Shown piece after piece: positions 26,224 to 35,299 of a stretch of DNA of 64,000 nt. The notes below the pieces were generated by a model, which was not told the origin of the DNA, did not search any database, and saw only the letters and a list, made by a program, of their open reading frames with translations. Source of the DNA: Clostridiaceae bacterium (GTDB lineage Bacteria; Bacillota; Clostridia; Lachnospirales; Lachnospiraceae). The stretch covers positions 19,038-83,037 of the forward strand of contig CAJTGE010000028.1 in NCBI GenBank assembly GCA_910575795.1, given 5' to 3'. Within the stretch, counting starts at the first letter, position 1. Each line of letters starts with the position of its first letter. Position numbers and translations under genes: made by a program.

Positions 26224-27006
26224 TTACTCAATCAGCGTCTTCCCGCCTGTCTGCTTTGGCCTGCGGCGCGCCCCGCCGCCGGACACAAGCCTTGCATAAA
26301 TCCCCGCCAGCCCCTCATACAGCTCCCGGTTCCCGCCGCCGCGCCCCGCCGTCTCTCCCTTTGCCGACAGGTACTCCCGGATCGCCTCGCCGGACACATG
26401 CCCCCCGTTTAAACAGGCCAGTCCAAAGGCAATGTCCGCCATCTCTGCCGAGGGCGCGCGCAGCACGCCTTTCCCGTACATACGCATCACAAGCGGTGAA
26501 AGCGTATGCCCGCCCCTGCAGGCATAGCGGATATGCACCGGATTCAGCGTATTGAATTCCGTGACCAAATCGTGAAAATCCCTGTAATCCTCCCCGGCCC
26601 TGAGCCTTGCCCCAGACTCCAGCAAAAAGCGTCCCAGCTCATACTCCCCCTCCCCGGATTCCCTCACGGGCTCCAGAGACAGCTCATAGCGCTCCTCCCT
26701 GAAATCTGCAGACATATGCTCTCCAATCCTTCTCAGCACGATCCGCACCGCACGGCCGTACTGGTCAAACGGAACCGCGGCCTCCCGGCGCATACAGAAA
26801 AAGGAATCTCTGTCCTTTAAGATGCCGGGGCCCACAAAAACCGTTCCGCCCTGCTCCCGTATGCGAAATCCGGCCATCACCCCGCTCCCGTGCTCCTCAA
26901 ACAGAAGGGAAGCGAATTCCGGGGCATAATCGCGGAGCAGATCAAGCGCATCCCGCTTGAGGATACGCCCCTCTTCAAATATGGGAAACACCTGTTTCAG
27001 CTCCAT
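26224..27006 (-). CDS. Hypothetical protein, possible baseplate or adaptor component
   Basis: 260 aa; RBS GGGAGG six bases before ATG. N-terminal half is beta-rich with SGVMAGFRIREQGGTVFVGP then GILKDRD, a pattern like phage and T6SS baseplate wedge or adaptor shells; the C-terminal half is helical, ending basic (ARRRPKQTGGK). No family recognised by name. Lies between the Hsp70-like and PAAR-like genes and overlaps neither. Confidence 0.7.
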   Translation of the reverse strand: MELKQVFPIFEEGRILKRDALDLLRDYAPEFASLLFEEHGSGVMAGFRIREQGGTVFVGPGILKDRDSFFCMRREAAVPFDQYGRAVRIVLRRIGEHMSADFREERYELSLEPVRESGEGEYELGRFLLESGARLRAGEDYRDFHDLVTEFNTLNPVHIRYACRGGHTLSPLVMRMYGKGVLRAPSAEMADIAFGLACLNGGHVSGEAIREYLSAKGETAGRGGGNRELYEGLAGIYARLVSGGGARRRPKQTGGKTLIE

Positions 27007-27090
27007 GTCAAACCTCCCAGGCCAGCGGTCCCTCCTGCCGGGTTCGTCCGCTGGCGCACTTTACGCTGGCCGGCAAGCTCTGCGGACACC

Positions 27091-29550
27091 TCACAGCCAC
27101 CCGCCGAAATAATCGGGACTCTCATTGTCAAACAGGAAACGGGACGCCTCTCCGACGCTTAATATCCCGCCCTTCCTCGCCGCCGGAAGCACGCAGAAGT
27201 CCCAGTCCCTCTCCCGGTACACAAACAGGCGGATCTCATCCTCCCCAATCGAGTCAAAATCCCCCTGATACGGGAGGAACGCCGGATACGCCCCGAACAG
27301 TCTGTCATAGGTGGTTTCCTCAAATAACCGGATATCCAGGGAAACCTCGCGCTCCCCGGCCGCATTTCCCAGCGCGTCCCGGATCGCAAAAACCACTCTG
27401 CGGGTAGCCGCATGACGCGTCACGCAGCCGAACACCTCCCGGCCTGCGTCCCTGTCGGACACGATCCTCACCACGGAGCCGTCGTGGGCCTGCGTGGTAA
27501 CGGAATATGCGATCGCAGCCTCCTCCTTCTCAAGCGCAGGGATCATCCGCCCGCTCTCCTGCATCTGTCCCCGAATAATCGCCCCGTTTAAGGCGCGCAG
27601 CTTCAGCTCGTCTGCCCCATTCTTTACCCTGGCCCTGCGCCCCACCGTAAACTCCCGGAGCGCATCGCGGAACACCGGGAGCTGGCAGCTCATCCCCGTA
27701 AACCGGATCCCATATCCCGACAGAATACCGTCCTCATCGCACAGAGGCTCAATCAGACGCTTCACAACACGGTAAATCTCCGGGGCCAGCAAAAGCTCCA
27801 GCGCATCCTTATGTACTGTGAAATCAAGGCGGCGCTCCGCAAGCCCCTCCGGCGTGCGCACATGCGCCGCGCTGATGGCTGCAAAGCGGTCCGGCAGCGC
27901 AATCGTGTTCACAGGCACGCCGGAGAAAAAAGCGGTTTTCAGCCCTTCCGCCAGAAGCCAGAGCCGGTAGAAATTCTGGCGTTTATATTCCGCTGACTCA
28001 CGCAGCCTTCCGAACCGGGTGGGAACCGTCTCCTCCGCCCGCTCATAAAGAGCCGTAAAGCGCTCGTAGATCTTCTCCGTGCCGCCGTACTGATCCACCA
28101 GGGAATACGCGTCCAGAAAGCCCTCGTCCAGCGCTTCCTCCTCTGAACCCGTCACGGAAAGCATCACCCTTATTTTCAGGTACATGAAAATGAGGCTCGT
28201 CAGGCGGTTTCCGCCAAAGCTGCTGTCCCCGTTTAAATACCGTTCCTTTAAACAGACCCGGTACGCCACGCGCGTGTTATCCGTCTCATACTCGCAGGAC
28301 GTCAGGGACGAAGAACCGGCCCCGCAGTGAAACGCCAGCACCCGGGCAGAACCGGCGTCCGCAGAGCCCGCCTGCCGGGCGATCGCATCATACACACTGT
28401 TCACGGATTCCGAGCAGACGCCCTCCACCTCATAATCCGGCAGCAGGGCCCGGAAACGGTCAAGCGCCAGTCCCGCCCGCTTCTCCGGCAGCAGAAAGCA
28501 GATTTTTTTATATTTCACCCCGTGCTCCCCCTGAGCCACGCCGACCAGATATTCCAGAAATCCCTTCAGAAGCGCGTCTGAGGAGACAAGAGCCGCATTC
28601 CCGTCCGCATCGCACACCTCCAGCGTCCTCTCTTCAAACAGATACCGCTTCAGGCTGTGGAAAAATGTCATCCCCCCGGCGCAGCCTCCCTGTTTCAAAA
28701 GCCGCCAGGCCTCATATCCGAAGCAGAACCTTACCTCCCCGGACACGCAGCGCCGGACAGCCGCCGCACTGGGGCATAAACGGCTGCCCCCCTCAAACAC
28801 GACCGCGCGGATCCCGGCCTTACCCATGCCGGCCGGCTCCCCGGACGCGGCGCAGGTATATCCCGCCCCGAAATCGATCGTCAGCGGTTCGGCGCAGTCG
28901 CCCGGCTCCTCCACGGTCAGAATCGGAAGCCTCGCCATGGCCGCCGCCAGATCCCGCTCTCCCGCCGGATTGGCGCGCTGGCTGTTGTAAGCCCGTATCA
29001 CCCGCAGGCTGGAGGGCGCGTCAAAGAGCAGCACGCTCAGATCCCGGTAAACACCCGCGCCCAGGGACGGCGACACCCGCCGCGGCGACAGCGTCAGCCG
29101 GTTCTCCTGAACCTCAAACACGGCCAGGACCGCGCCGTCCCCGTCCGAGATGAGCCCCACAAAATGCGTCCCGGAAAAACCGTGCTCCAGAAAGATGTCC
29201 TCCGCCTCCGAAACAGGCGTTCCTCTCTTCAGAGCCAGACGGCCCGGCGCAGTCAGACGCTCCGGGGCCAGCTTTGCCCGCGCCGAAAGGCTTTTTATGA
29301 TGCTTACAGAATCCTCGGAAAAATCATCCGCCAGGAGCTCCTCCTCCTTCCCTCTGTAGCGGAACAGCAGCTCAATCAGCTCCTCCCGCTTCAGACGCTT
29401 CGGATCAAGGCCCGCTGATCTTGTCATAATCCGCTCGCTCACGCAGAGATCCCGCAGCATAAAGGTTCCCATCTCCCGAAGCTCATCCAGCGTATAACGC
29501 CGCCCGCCCGTCTGCCTGCCATCCTTAAACAGCCTGTACCTGTACGACAC
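27091..29550 (-). CDS. Hsp70/actin-fold ATPase-like protein of the injection-system cluster
   Basis: 819 aa, GTG start at 29550 behind GAGGGGGA. The central part has the hallmarks of the actin/Hsp70 nucleotide fold: phosphate-1 loop LTIDFGAGYTCAA (~223-235), connect region SVYDAIARQAG, and phosphate-2 loop VLAFHCGAGSSSLTSCEYE (~404-422). Flanked by a ~200 residue N-terminal region and a long C-terminal region. Lachnospiraceae clusters of this kind contain large DUF proteins; I cannot verify the family name. A chaperone or assembly ATPase role is inference. Confidence 0.7.
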   Translation of the reverse strand: MSYRYRLFKDGRQTGGRRYTLDELREMGTFMLRDLCVSERIMTRSAGLDPKRLKREELIELLFRYRGKEEELLADDFSEDSVSIIKSLSARAKLAPERLTAPGRLALKRGTPVSEAEDIFLEHGFSGTHFVGLISDGDGAVLAVFEVQENRLTLSPRRVSPSLGAGVYRDLSVLLFDAPSSLRVIRAYNSQRANPAGERDLAAAMARLPILTVEEPGDCAEPLTIDFGAGYTCAASGEPAGMGKAGIRAVVFEGGSRLCPSAAAVRRCVSGEVRFCFGYEAWRLLKQGGCAGGMTFFHSLKRYLFEERTLEVCDADGNAALVSSDALLKGFLEYLVGVAQGEHGVKYKKICFLLPEKRAGLALDRFRALLPDYEVEGVCSESVNSVYDAIARQAGSADAGSARVLAFHCGAGSSSLTSCEYETDNTRVAYRVCLKERYLNGDSSFGGNRLTSLIFMYLKIRVMLSVTGSEEEALDEGFLDAYSLVDQYGGTEKIYERFTALYERAEETVPTRFGRLRESAEYKRQNFYRLWLLAEGLKTAFFSGVPVNTIALPDRFAAISAAHVRTPEGLAERRLDFTVHKDALELLLAPEIYRVVKRLIEPLCDEDGILSGYGIRFTGMSCQLPVFRDALREFTVGRRARVKNGADELKLRALNGAIIRGQMQESGRMIPALEKEEAAIAYSVTTQAHDGSVVRIVSDRDAGREVFGCVTRHAATRRVVFAIRDALGNAAGEREVSLDIRLFEETTYDRLFGAYPAFLPYQGDFDSIGEDEIRLFVYRERDWDFCVLPAARKGGILSVGEASRFLFDNESPDYFGGWL

Positions 29551-29613
29551 ACCCCGTCCCCCTCAACTAAACCAAAACTGCCATTTCAAAACCATCATTT
29601 ACCGAACATACTT

Positions 29614-30288
29614 TCAAAACAATACAAAGCCGCCGATCGGCGTCTCCTCACACTCCACGATCCCGGGAGGGATATCCCAGAAAATGCGGCACGTCCTCCC
29701 CGCCTGCAGAAACACGCTCCGCAGCGCCGTCACTCTGCGCTCATGGAGCGGCGAAGCAGGCTCATTCACAATCAGCACCAGGCTCCCGTCCTCCCGCATA
29801 TTCACCCATGCATTCCTGTACAGGCGGCAGAGCGCATCGCAGAAGCACCGCTCATAATCCCCCGTCCGGCACAGCCTTAAGTAATGCCAGGCGATCCGGC
29901 GGATCTCCTTTTCCGAAAAATCCCGGACCAAAAATTCAGGGCCGAACGCCCCGTTTCGGATATCCTCCGCCAAAAAACGCACATAAAACGCCTCCAGATC
30001 CATGCCGGCGCAGGCATCCGTCTCCCACAGATGGCGCAGGATCAGATCACACAAAAAGCGGGTAAGCTCCGGGACGCGCCCCGGCTTCAGCAGATGGGTA
30101 AAAATCGCCTCATAGCTGTAATACGGGTTCACAGCCACAGTTCCCACATCCGGCCCAAAGGGGCTGTAGGCGTTCTTCACTGTCGCCTCCCCATAAGGAG
30201 AACTGGTGTCCGTCACGTCAAAAAACAGATCATTCTCCCGTATGCCGTTCTCCAGAACCTCCATCGCCGCCTGCCACAGCCGTTTCAT
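29614..30288 (-). CDS. Hypothetical protein, possible baseplate component
   Basis: 224 aa; GGGAGG six bases before ATG. Soluble, mixed alpha/beta, with PYYSYEAIFTHLLKPGRVPE and a Cys-containing helical centre. No motif recognised. Conserved position between the 388 aa protein and the Hsp70-like ATPase suggests a structural partner such as a TssG- or wedge-like subunit, which is only positional inference. Confidence 0.65.
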   Translation of the reverse strand: MKRLWQAAMEVLENGIRENDLFFDVTDTSSPYGEATVKNAYSPFGPDVGTVAVNPYYSYEAIFTHLLKPGRVPELTRFLCDLILRHLWETDACAGMDLEAFYVRFLAEDIRNGAFGPEFLVRDFSEKEIRRIAWHYLRLCRTGDYERCFCDALCRLYRNAWVNMREDGSLVLIVNEPASPLHERRVTALRSVFLQAGRTCRIFWDIPPGIVECEETPIGGFVLF

Positions 30289-30351
30289 GCCTGACCTCCC
30301 TTTCCCGTCCCGTGTAAACCATACGCCGCGGCGCTCTGCGCCCGGCTGCCC

Positions 30352-31518
30352 CTATACGATCTCCCCCGTAACCGCAAACTGGGGAAAAGCGCCCTGCACC
30401 TCCTCCGCGAGAAAGGAAACCTGATCCTCTGTGAGAAACCCGCGTTCCTCTGCCCGGAACGCCAGGCACAGGCGCTCCCGGCCCGGCGGGGCAAAGCGGT
30501 AACGGCCGCCTTCCCCCTCCGCGCTCCCCTGTCCGTCCTCCCGGATTTCCACCAGCTTAAGGCCCTCCGACGCCTCATAGACAGAGGCGATGCGGCCTAT
30601 CTCCGCCCTGGTACAGAGCCGGCCCGCCGCATTGTCCGCCTGGCGGTCAATATGGCGCATCCGGCGCATGTTCGAGGTCAGGGGATAATGGGGAACCTTC
30701 ACATCCCGGCGGACCGCGATCCGGTACAGATCAAACTCCTTCTGCCCCCGCTCCTCTGTGATGACCTCCATCCCCCGCGCGCTCATATACATGTTCCGGA
30801 TCCCCCTCTCCCGGCGGACCACATAGCCGTCCTGCGGGAAAGGCAGGCGTAAGGTATGGCAGAAATACCGCTCGTCAATCGCCGGGATGGGGAACACCGT
30901 GCATTTGAGCTTTACCGGCTCCACATTCCACAGAGGCACAAGGCCGAGACTCAGAGGAAGATCCAGATCCTTCATACGGATGAAACGAATTTCACCTTCA
31001 GGCCCGGCCCCCTGCTCCTCGCAGAAGACATCCGCGAACCGATCCACATACGGCAGATACGGCGTCCTCCAGTAAACGCCGTTCTCATAATACACATCGC
31101 GCAGCTCCCCGATCCTTCTCTGGTAGCGCCTGCACGGCGCAAAGCGCGCCTTTCGCGTGACGGTTCCCGCGTCCGTCTGAATCTCCAGCTCATGAGGCTG
31201 GCCAAACAGCTCCCTGAGCCGGCTCTTCGCGCATGGGCAGAACACGGTGGCCAGGCTCTCCGGCTCGCTCCCTTCATCCATGGGAAACAGAAAATCATTC
31301 ACAATCGGCGTATCCCCGGCCGCTGCCACGGCCCCGTACAGATAAAAGCGCTCTGAAATATCCCGAAGCTCCTCATTCAGCTTCGTCTCCAGCTCCCTCA
31401 GCGCCTGTCTGTTATAGCGGACGACCTCCTCAAACGCCTTGCTGATGTCCCGGTAGCCCTCCCGCTCCAGGCCGCCGCTCAGCGCCTTTAAGCGCTCATA
31501 GATAAAGCTCTCATCCAT
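30352..31518 (-). CDS. Hypothetical protein, possible baseplate component
   Basis: 388 aa from ATG 31518, which has GGAGGTG seven bases upstream and overlaps the previous stop; the open frame extends 66 codons further but only through the other gene. Helical N-terminus (ERLKALSGGLEREGYRDISK), then beta-rich sequence with GRDPE-free segments such as FLFPMDEGSEPES and LGLVPLWNVEPVKL. Unrecognised. Size and location would suit a TssF-like or baseplate wedge protein; this needs structure prediction. Confidence 0.65.
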   Translation of the reverse strand: MDESFIYERLKALSGGLEREGYRDISKAFEEVVRYNRQALRELETKLNEELRDISERFYLYGAVAAAGDTPIVNDFLFPMDEGSEPESLATVFCPCAKSRLRELFGQPHELEIQTDAGTVTRKARFAPCRRYQRRIGELRDVYYENGVYWRTPYLPYVDRFADVFCEEQGAGPEGEIRFIRMKDLDLPLSLGLVPLWNVEPVKLKCTVFPIPAIDERYFCHTLRLPFPQDGYVVRRERGIRNMYMSARGMEVITEERGQKEFDLYRIAVRRDVKVPHYPLTSNMRRMRHIDRQADNAAGRLCTRAEIGRIASVYEASEGLKLVEIREDGQGSAEGEGGRYRFAPPGRERLCLAFRAEERGFLTEDQVSFLAEEVQGAFPQFAVTGEIV

Positions 31519-33457
31519 CCGTGTCACCTCCCGGCCCGGGCCGCTTTTCATCCGCGCCGGGCGCGTTCTTATGCCCTGAGGCGCCCGGCCGGCCAACTTC
31601 CTCTTTGCCCGTGCCCCGGGCCGGGCCGTCCCCTGTCTCTCCCGCGGGACCGGCCGCTTCCCCGTCCGCTTCCCCGCTGTCCCCGGGAAGCGTATCCTCT
31701 CCCGGATCCTGGGCATCCTGCGCCTTAAGGGAAGCGATCATCTGCTCCATCTCCGCCGCGCCCTCCGCATCCTCCAGCTCTGTATATGCATCGCGCGCCT
31801 TCTCAAGAAGCGCGAGCGCCTCCTGCGTATCTCCGGCCAGGATCGCGTCAAAAGCCGCCTGCCTGTCCTCCTCGATCGCATCCTCTTTCAGATCCTTTTC
31901 CTCCATGGCCTGCTTCTGCAGGGACAGAATGAGCTGCGTCGTCTCCTCTGCCTTCTCATTGTCCTCCAGGGCAATATACGAATCCCTGATCTTCGTATAC
32001 TGCGCAATGGCCGTCTCCAGATCCCCTGCCAGGATCGCATTCAGAGCCGCCTCCTTATCCGCGTCGATGATGACCTCATCCCGCGCCTTCGCGCGCTCGG
32101 CCTTTGCCTCCTCCCTGGCCTGCCCCTCGATCCGCAGAAGGGCGAGCTGCGCCTCCTTTAAGAGCTCCGGATCCTCCACGATCCGCAGCATCGCCTCCGC
32201 GCGGCCGTACAAAACAGCGGCGGACTCCAGATCTCCCTCCGCCTCCTTAAGGGCCGCGGCCTGCATATAATTGTCAATCTCCATCCCGGTCCCGGCAAGC
32301 TTCATCCGCCTCTCAAGCACGCCTGTCAGGGATGACAGCTCCTTATACTGCTTCGCCCGCTCCAGGACCTTCTTATATCCTTCGCGGGCCTGGGCATAGC
32401 TGCGGGCGCCGTAAGCGTCGTCCGCTTCCTTCAGCATCTCGCTGAGCCCAATCTTTTCCGACAGCTCCTTTTCCTTTGCAAGCCTCTCTCCATTTTTACT
32501 TATCTTTTTGCTTTCCTGCGCCGCCTTCTCATACTCCTGCTTCGCCAGCGTACAGCTCAAATCAGCCATATACTGATCCCCTGTTTCTTCGTACACGGCC
32601 ACCGTATCCTGTACCTCCCGCTGCTTTCGCCGCCTGACCCGGAACACCACAGCCGCGATCAGGGAGACGGCCAGAAGGATCAGGAAAAGAATCAGGCACC
32701 ACGTAAGGATCTTCTTTTTCAGGGCCCTGTTTTCCTTATACGCCTTTTTGACCTCCACCGCGGCCAGGCAGCAGCAGGGAATCCCCTCCGTGCTGCCCCT
32801 CAGATACAGCTCCTGCAGATCTCCCAGAAACTCCTCCACGGACTGGATGGACTCATACGCGTCCAGAACTTCCACCTTATTGATACGGCTCCAGAAGCCT
32901 TCCGTGACGGCTAACAGCACATCCCCGTCCTCAAGCCTCAGCCTGCCGGAGACAGCCGTCCTCCCGCTTCCGCCCAGATAATGGACGACATTCCCCGTCT
33001 CCTCCTTCGGTCCGGTTCCCTCCTTTGCCGCCTGCCCTGCCATATTCTGGTACACCGTATGCGTCACGCTCTGATGGTAGATCCCCGCGCTGCGAAACGC
33101 ATAAAGCATCACATTGCCGCACACGCCGTACCGGAAGCGGGTATAATCCGAGACCAGCACAAGGATCCCGGCCTTCAGCCGGATGCGCACGCTCTGTTCC
33201 GCCAGGCATCTGTGCGCCCTCTTAAGGCAGGCCCGGATCCGCTTTGCCGACATCCCGGGCTTCTGCACAAACGCCTCCATCGCCGCATCGACCGCCAGCT
33301 TCGCGCTTTCCCGGCCGCCGTCCCCGTCATAGCCCTCGGCCACAGCCATGCAATAATAGCGATCCATCTCCACAAAGCCGTAATATGTCCCGTTCTGCCC
33401 GTTTAAGCCTGCCTCTGATACAAATGTGGTAATGAACTGGCTGTTCAACTTTCTCAT
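31511..33457 (-). CDS. Membrane-anchored PP2C-like protein with helical/TPR-like repeats
   Basis: 648 aa from ATG 33457 (AGAGGA upstream). Residues 1-245 resemble a PP2C phosphatase (GYDGDGGRESAKLAVDAAME, GDVLLAVTEGFWSRI), but the metal-binding Asp pattern is poor. One membrane helix follows at ~253-278 (ILTWCLILFLILLAVSLIAA). The rest is a Glu/Ala-rich helical region with repeated SYIALEDNEKAEE and AYTELEDAEGAAE units like TPRs, then a disordered Gly/Pro/Glu tail. Probably links signalling to the membrane in the injection system. Confidence 0.75.
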   Translation of the reverse strand: MRKLNSQFITTFVSEAGLNGQNGTYYGFVEMDRYYCMAVAEGYDGDGGRESAKLAVDAAMEAFVQKPGMSAKRIRACLKRAHRCLAEQSVRIRLKAGILVLVSDYTRFRYGVCGNVMLYAFRSAGIYHQSVTHTVYQNMAGQAAKEGTGPKEETGNVVHYLGGSGRTAVSGRLRLEDGDVLLAVTEGFWSRINKVEVLDAYESIQSVEEFLGDLQELYLRGSTEGIPCCCLAAVEVKKAYKENRALKKKILTWCLILFLILLAVSLIAAVVFRVRRRKQREVQDTVAVYEETGDQYMADLSCTLAKQEYEKAAQESKKISKNGERLAKEKELSEKIGLSEMLKEADDAYGARSYAQAREGYKKVLERAKQYKELSSLTGVLERRMKLAGTGMEIDNYMQAAALKEAEGDLESAAVLYGRAEAMLRIVEDPELLKEAQLALLRIEGQAREEAKAERAKARDEVIIDADKEAALNAILAGDLETAIAQYTKIRDSYIALEDNEKAEETTQLILSLQKQAMEEKDLKEDAIEEDRQAAFDAILAGDTQEALALLEKARDAYTELEDAEGAAEMEQMIASLKAQDAQDPGEDTLPGDSGEADGEAAGPAGETGDGPARGTGKEEVGRPGASGHKNAPGADEKRPGPGGDTDG

Positions 33458-33496
33458 ATGGTTCCTCTTTTCCATCCGCAGGTAAGCCGGCGCGTA

Positions 33497-34078
33497 TCAC
33501 GCCACAATCACCGCCAATGCGCTTCTCTGATCCTTTAAATTCCGGCGGTTCACCGCTTCAATCATGTTCTGGGCCTTCCTGTACGGATGCGCCCTGCCTG
33601 ACAGGAGCTTTTCCACATCCACCTCCGTCAGGGCCTGCCATACGCCCTGGCTGCACAAAAGGGTCGTAATGCCTCTCCTGTCCAGCCTTCCGCTCTCCTC
33701 CTTTGCCAGGGACAGCTCCCTGCCGTTAAAGCTCGCCAGGGACAGCCCGCCCACGTTCCGGTAATACATATCATGCCCGATAAAGCAGGCGGCGAGCAGG
33801 GAAACCCTCGGAGGGCGGCCCTTATAAATCCGCTCATGCAAAAGCGCGGCGGCGCGGGCAAACTGCGCCGTGAACTGGCCTTCCACATCCTCCAGGGAAA
33901 CAAAACCCCTGGCCACTGTCTCACACGCCAGAATCGCGCCGTAAGCCCCTGTCACGCTGTCGATCGCGCCGTCCGCCAGCACAGCCAGAAACCCCTCCCC
34001 GACCTGCTTTGTCATAAAATACGTATTCTGATGCACAAGGCTGCCTATGGTCTGGGCATTGCCGTAACGTCTACTCAT
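33497..34078 (-). CDS. PP2C-like serine/threonine phosphatase homologue
   Basis: 193 aa from ATG 34078, overlapping the FHA gene stop. Contains VLADGAIDSVTGAYGAILAC where PP2C enzymes have ADGMGG, and a late FIGHDMYYRNVGGLSL strand. Shorter than catalytic PP2Cs (~240 aa), with few acidic residues in place, so it may be inactive or regulatory. Sits between an FHA protein and the larger membrane PP2C-like protein. Confidence 0.65.
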   Translation of the reverse strand: MSRRYGNAQTIGSLVHQNTYFMTKQVGEGFLAVLADGAIDSVTGAYGAILACETVARGFVSLEDVEGQFTAQFARAAALLHERIYKGRPPRVSLLAACFIGHDMYYRNVGGLSLASFNGRELSLAKEESGRLDRRGITTLLCSQGVWQALTEVDVEKLLSGRAHPYRKAQNMIEAVNRRNLKDQRSALAVIVA

Positions 34079-34580
34079 CTTCCTCTTCCCACTCGAAATT
34101 CGCCCCGCAGAGGGGGATAAAAAGAAGCTTGCTCTTTCCCAGCTCAATCTGGTCAAAGGCCTCCATCTGTGTGGGCGCATAGACTGCCTCCCCGTTCAGG
34201 TAGACAAGCCCCTGCGCGTCGCCGGGCAGTAGAAACGTCGCCCGCTTCTTTCCGTCATAAGAGACAATGGCATGATTCTTATAGGAAATATGATTGTCCC
34301 CCAGGATCCGGATGTCCATCTCCGGACTCCTGCCGATAAAATTCTTCTCCGCAATCATCCGGTAATCCCTGCCCTTGGAAGGCCCCTCAATGCAGACAAG
34401 CCATCCGACCACAGGATGCATCACCTCCAGCTCCTCCAGATATGTGGTGTCCCGCAGGACGCCATCCACATCCTCCCCCTTCTTCCTGGCTATATTCACA
34501 GCCGTACTGCAGTACGGGCAGATGGTCCCGTACCGCTTTTCGCTGAATAAATGTCCGTTTTCACACCTGATTAAGCCCAT
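34071..34580 (-). CDS. FHA domain protein with N-terminal zinc ribbon
   Basis: 169 aa from ATG 34580. N-terminal zinc ribbon CENGH...CPYC (residues ~6-27), then an FHA domain: FIGRSPEMDIRI, NHISYKNHAIVSYDG and LVYLNGEAVY carry the conserved GR, S/H and N-G residues that bind phosphothreonine. C-terminal acidic tail EWEEEDE. Such FHA proteins regulate some type VI systems together with Ser/Thr kinases and PP2C phosphatases. Confidence 0.88.
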   Translation of the reverse strand: MGLIRCENGHLFSEKRYGTICPYCSTAVNIARKKGEDVDGVLRDTTYLEELEVMHPVVGWLVCIEGPSKGRDYRMIAEKNFIGRSPEMDIRILGDNHISYKNHAIVSYDGKKRATFLLPGDAQGLVYLNGEAVYAPTQMEAFDQIELGKSKLLFIPLCGANFEWEEEDE

Positions 34581-34607
34581 GTCAATCCCGCATCCTCTCA
34601 AACGTCC

Positions 34608-35057
34608 TCATTGAATCACAATCTTCTCATATGAAATATATATCGTATCGCCTCGCTGAATCCGGTACAAAATCCCCTTCTGCAGCTTATAGACCGGTTC
34701 ACCGCCCTTCTGCTTAAGCCCCACCATGCCGTTGTTCGCCCTTGCGCAGACATACCAGTATGCGCCGTTTCGCACAAGAGCCGCGTGATCCTCCTCGATC
34801 GAGGCGGCGTAGGCGGAATCAGAAAAGTCAATATTTACCAGATTCGCAGGCGCAGATTTCCCTATCAGCAATTCCTTCTGTTTTCCAAGCTCATGCTCGT
34901 CCCGCGCCTCTCCCCGGCTGTCCAGGATCACAGCCCTCATCCGGGTCCGTTTTTTCAGATATTCCGCAATGTGAATACCCGTAAGGCCAGCGACCATCAC
35001 CCACAAAGCAATCATGGAAACCACCATAAAAAGGTTCACCGCACCCTGGTCCGCCAT
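34608..35057 (-). CDS. Membrane protein with FHA-like domain
   Basis: 149 aa; GGGAGGG before ATG. One N-terminal membrane helix (LFMVVSMIALWVMVAGLTGI) then a cytoplasmic beta-rich domain with LLIGKSAPANLVNIDFSDSA, and DTIYISYEKIVIQ at the end. The LIGK...S...H pattern is a degenerate FHA fold. Adjacent to the zinc-ribbon FHA protein (gap 27 bases), so one may bind the machine and the other the signal. Confidence 0.7.
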   Translation of the reverse strand: MADQGAVNLFMVVSMIALWVMVAGLTGIHIAEYLKKRTRMRAVILDSRGEARDEHELGKQKELLIGKSAPANLVNIDFSDSAYAASIEEDHAALVRNGAYWYVCARANNGMVGLKQKGGEPVYKLQKGILYRIQRGDTIYISYEKIVIQ

Positions 35058-35145
35058 ATGGCCCTCCCATCCTTAACCGCATTCAGGAGAGAATTCATAA
35101 AGCGAAACCCTCTCCTGTGCTGACTAGCCTTCTATACAACTGTTC

Positions 35146-35177
35146 CGCGGCGGCCCAGCCTGGCTGGGCTGCCGCGC
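35146..35177. other. Intra-operon GC-rich hairpin
   Basis: CGCGGCGGCCCAGCC pairs with GGCTGGGCTGCCGCG around a two-base loop. On the minus strand no U-tract follows, so it is better seen as an mRNA-stabilising or processing hairpin between the highly needed sheath/tube genes and the signalling genes. A second GC-rich hairpin-prone stretch lies at 35205-35270. The 242-base gap contains no gene I can support. Confidence 0.5.
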
Positions 35178-35299
35178 TTTCCAAAAAATAAATGCCCCGT
35201 CTTATGAAAGCGGCGGCGGCTCGGCTTTCCTCCCCGCCGCCGAAACCGGGCTGCCCGCCCGTCAGACACCGCCCGGAAGCACCGGACGGCCGCGTTCTC

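Noticed and set aside
25530..26555. 341-codon + strand frame over the PAAR-like region
   Set aside because: Lies opposite DUF4280 and neighbours; extreme Arg/Pro/His content typical of a complement of GC-rich coding DNA.
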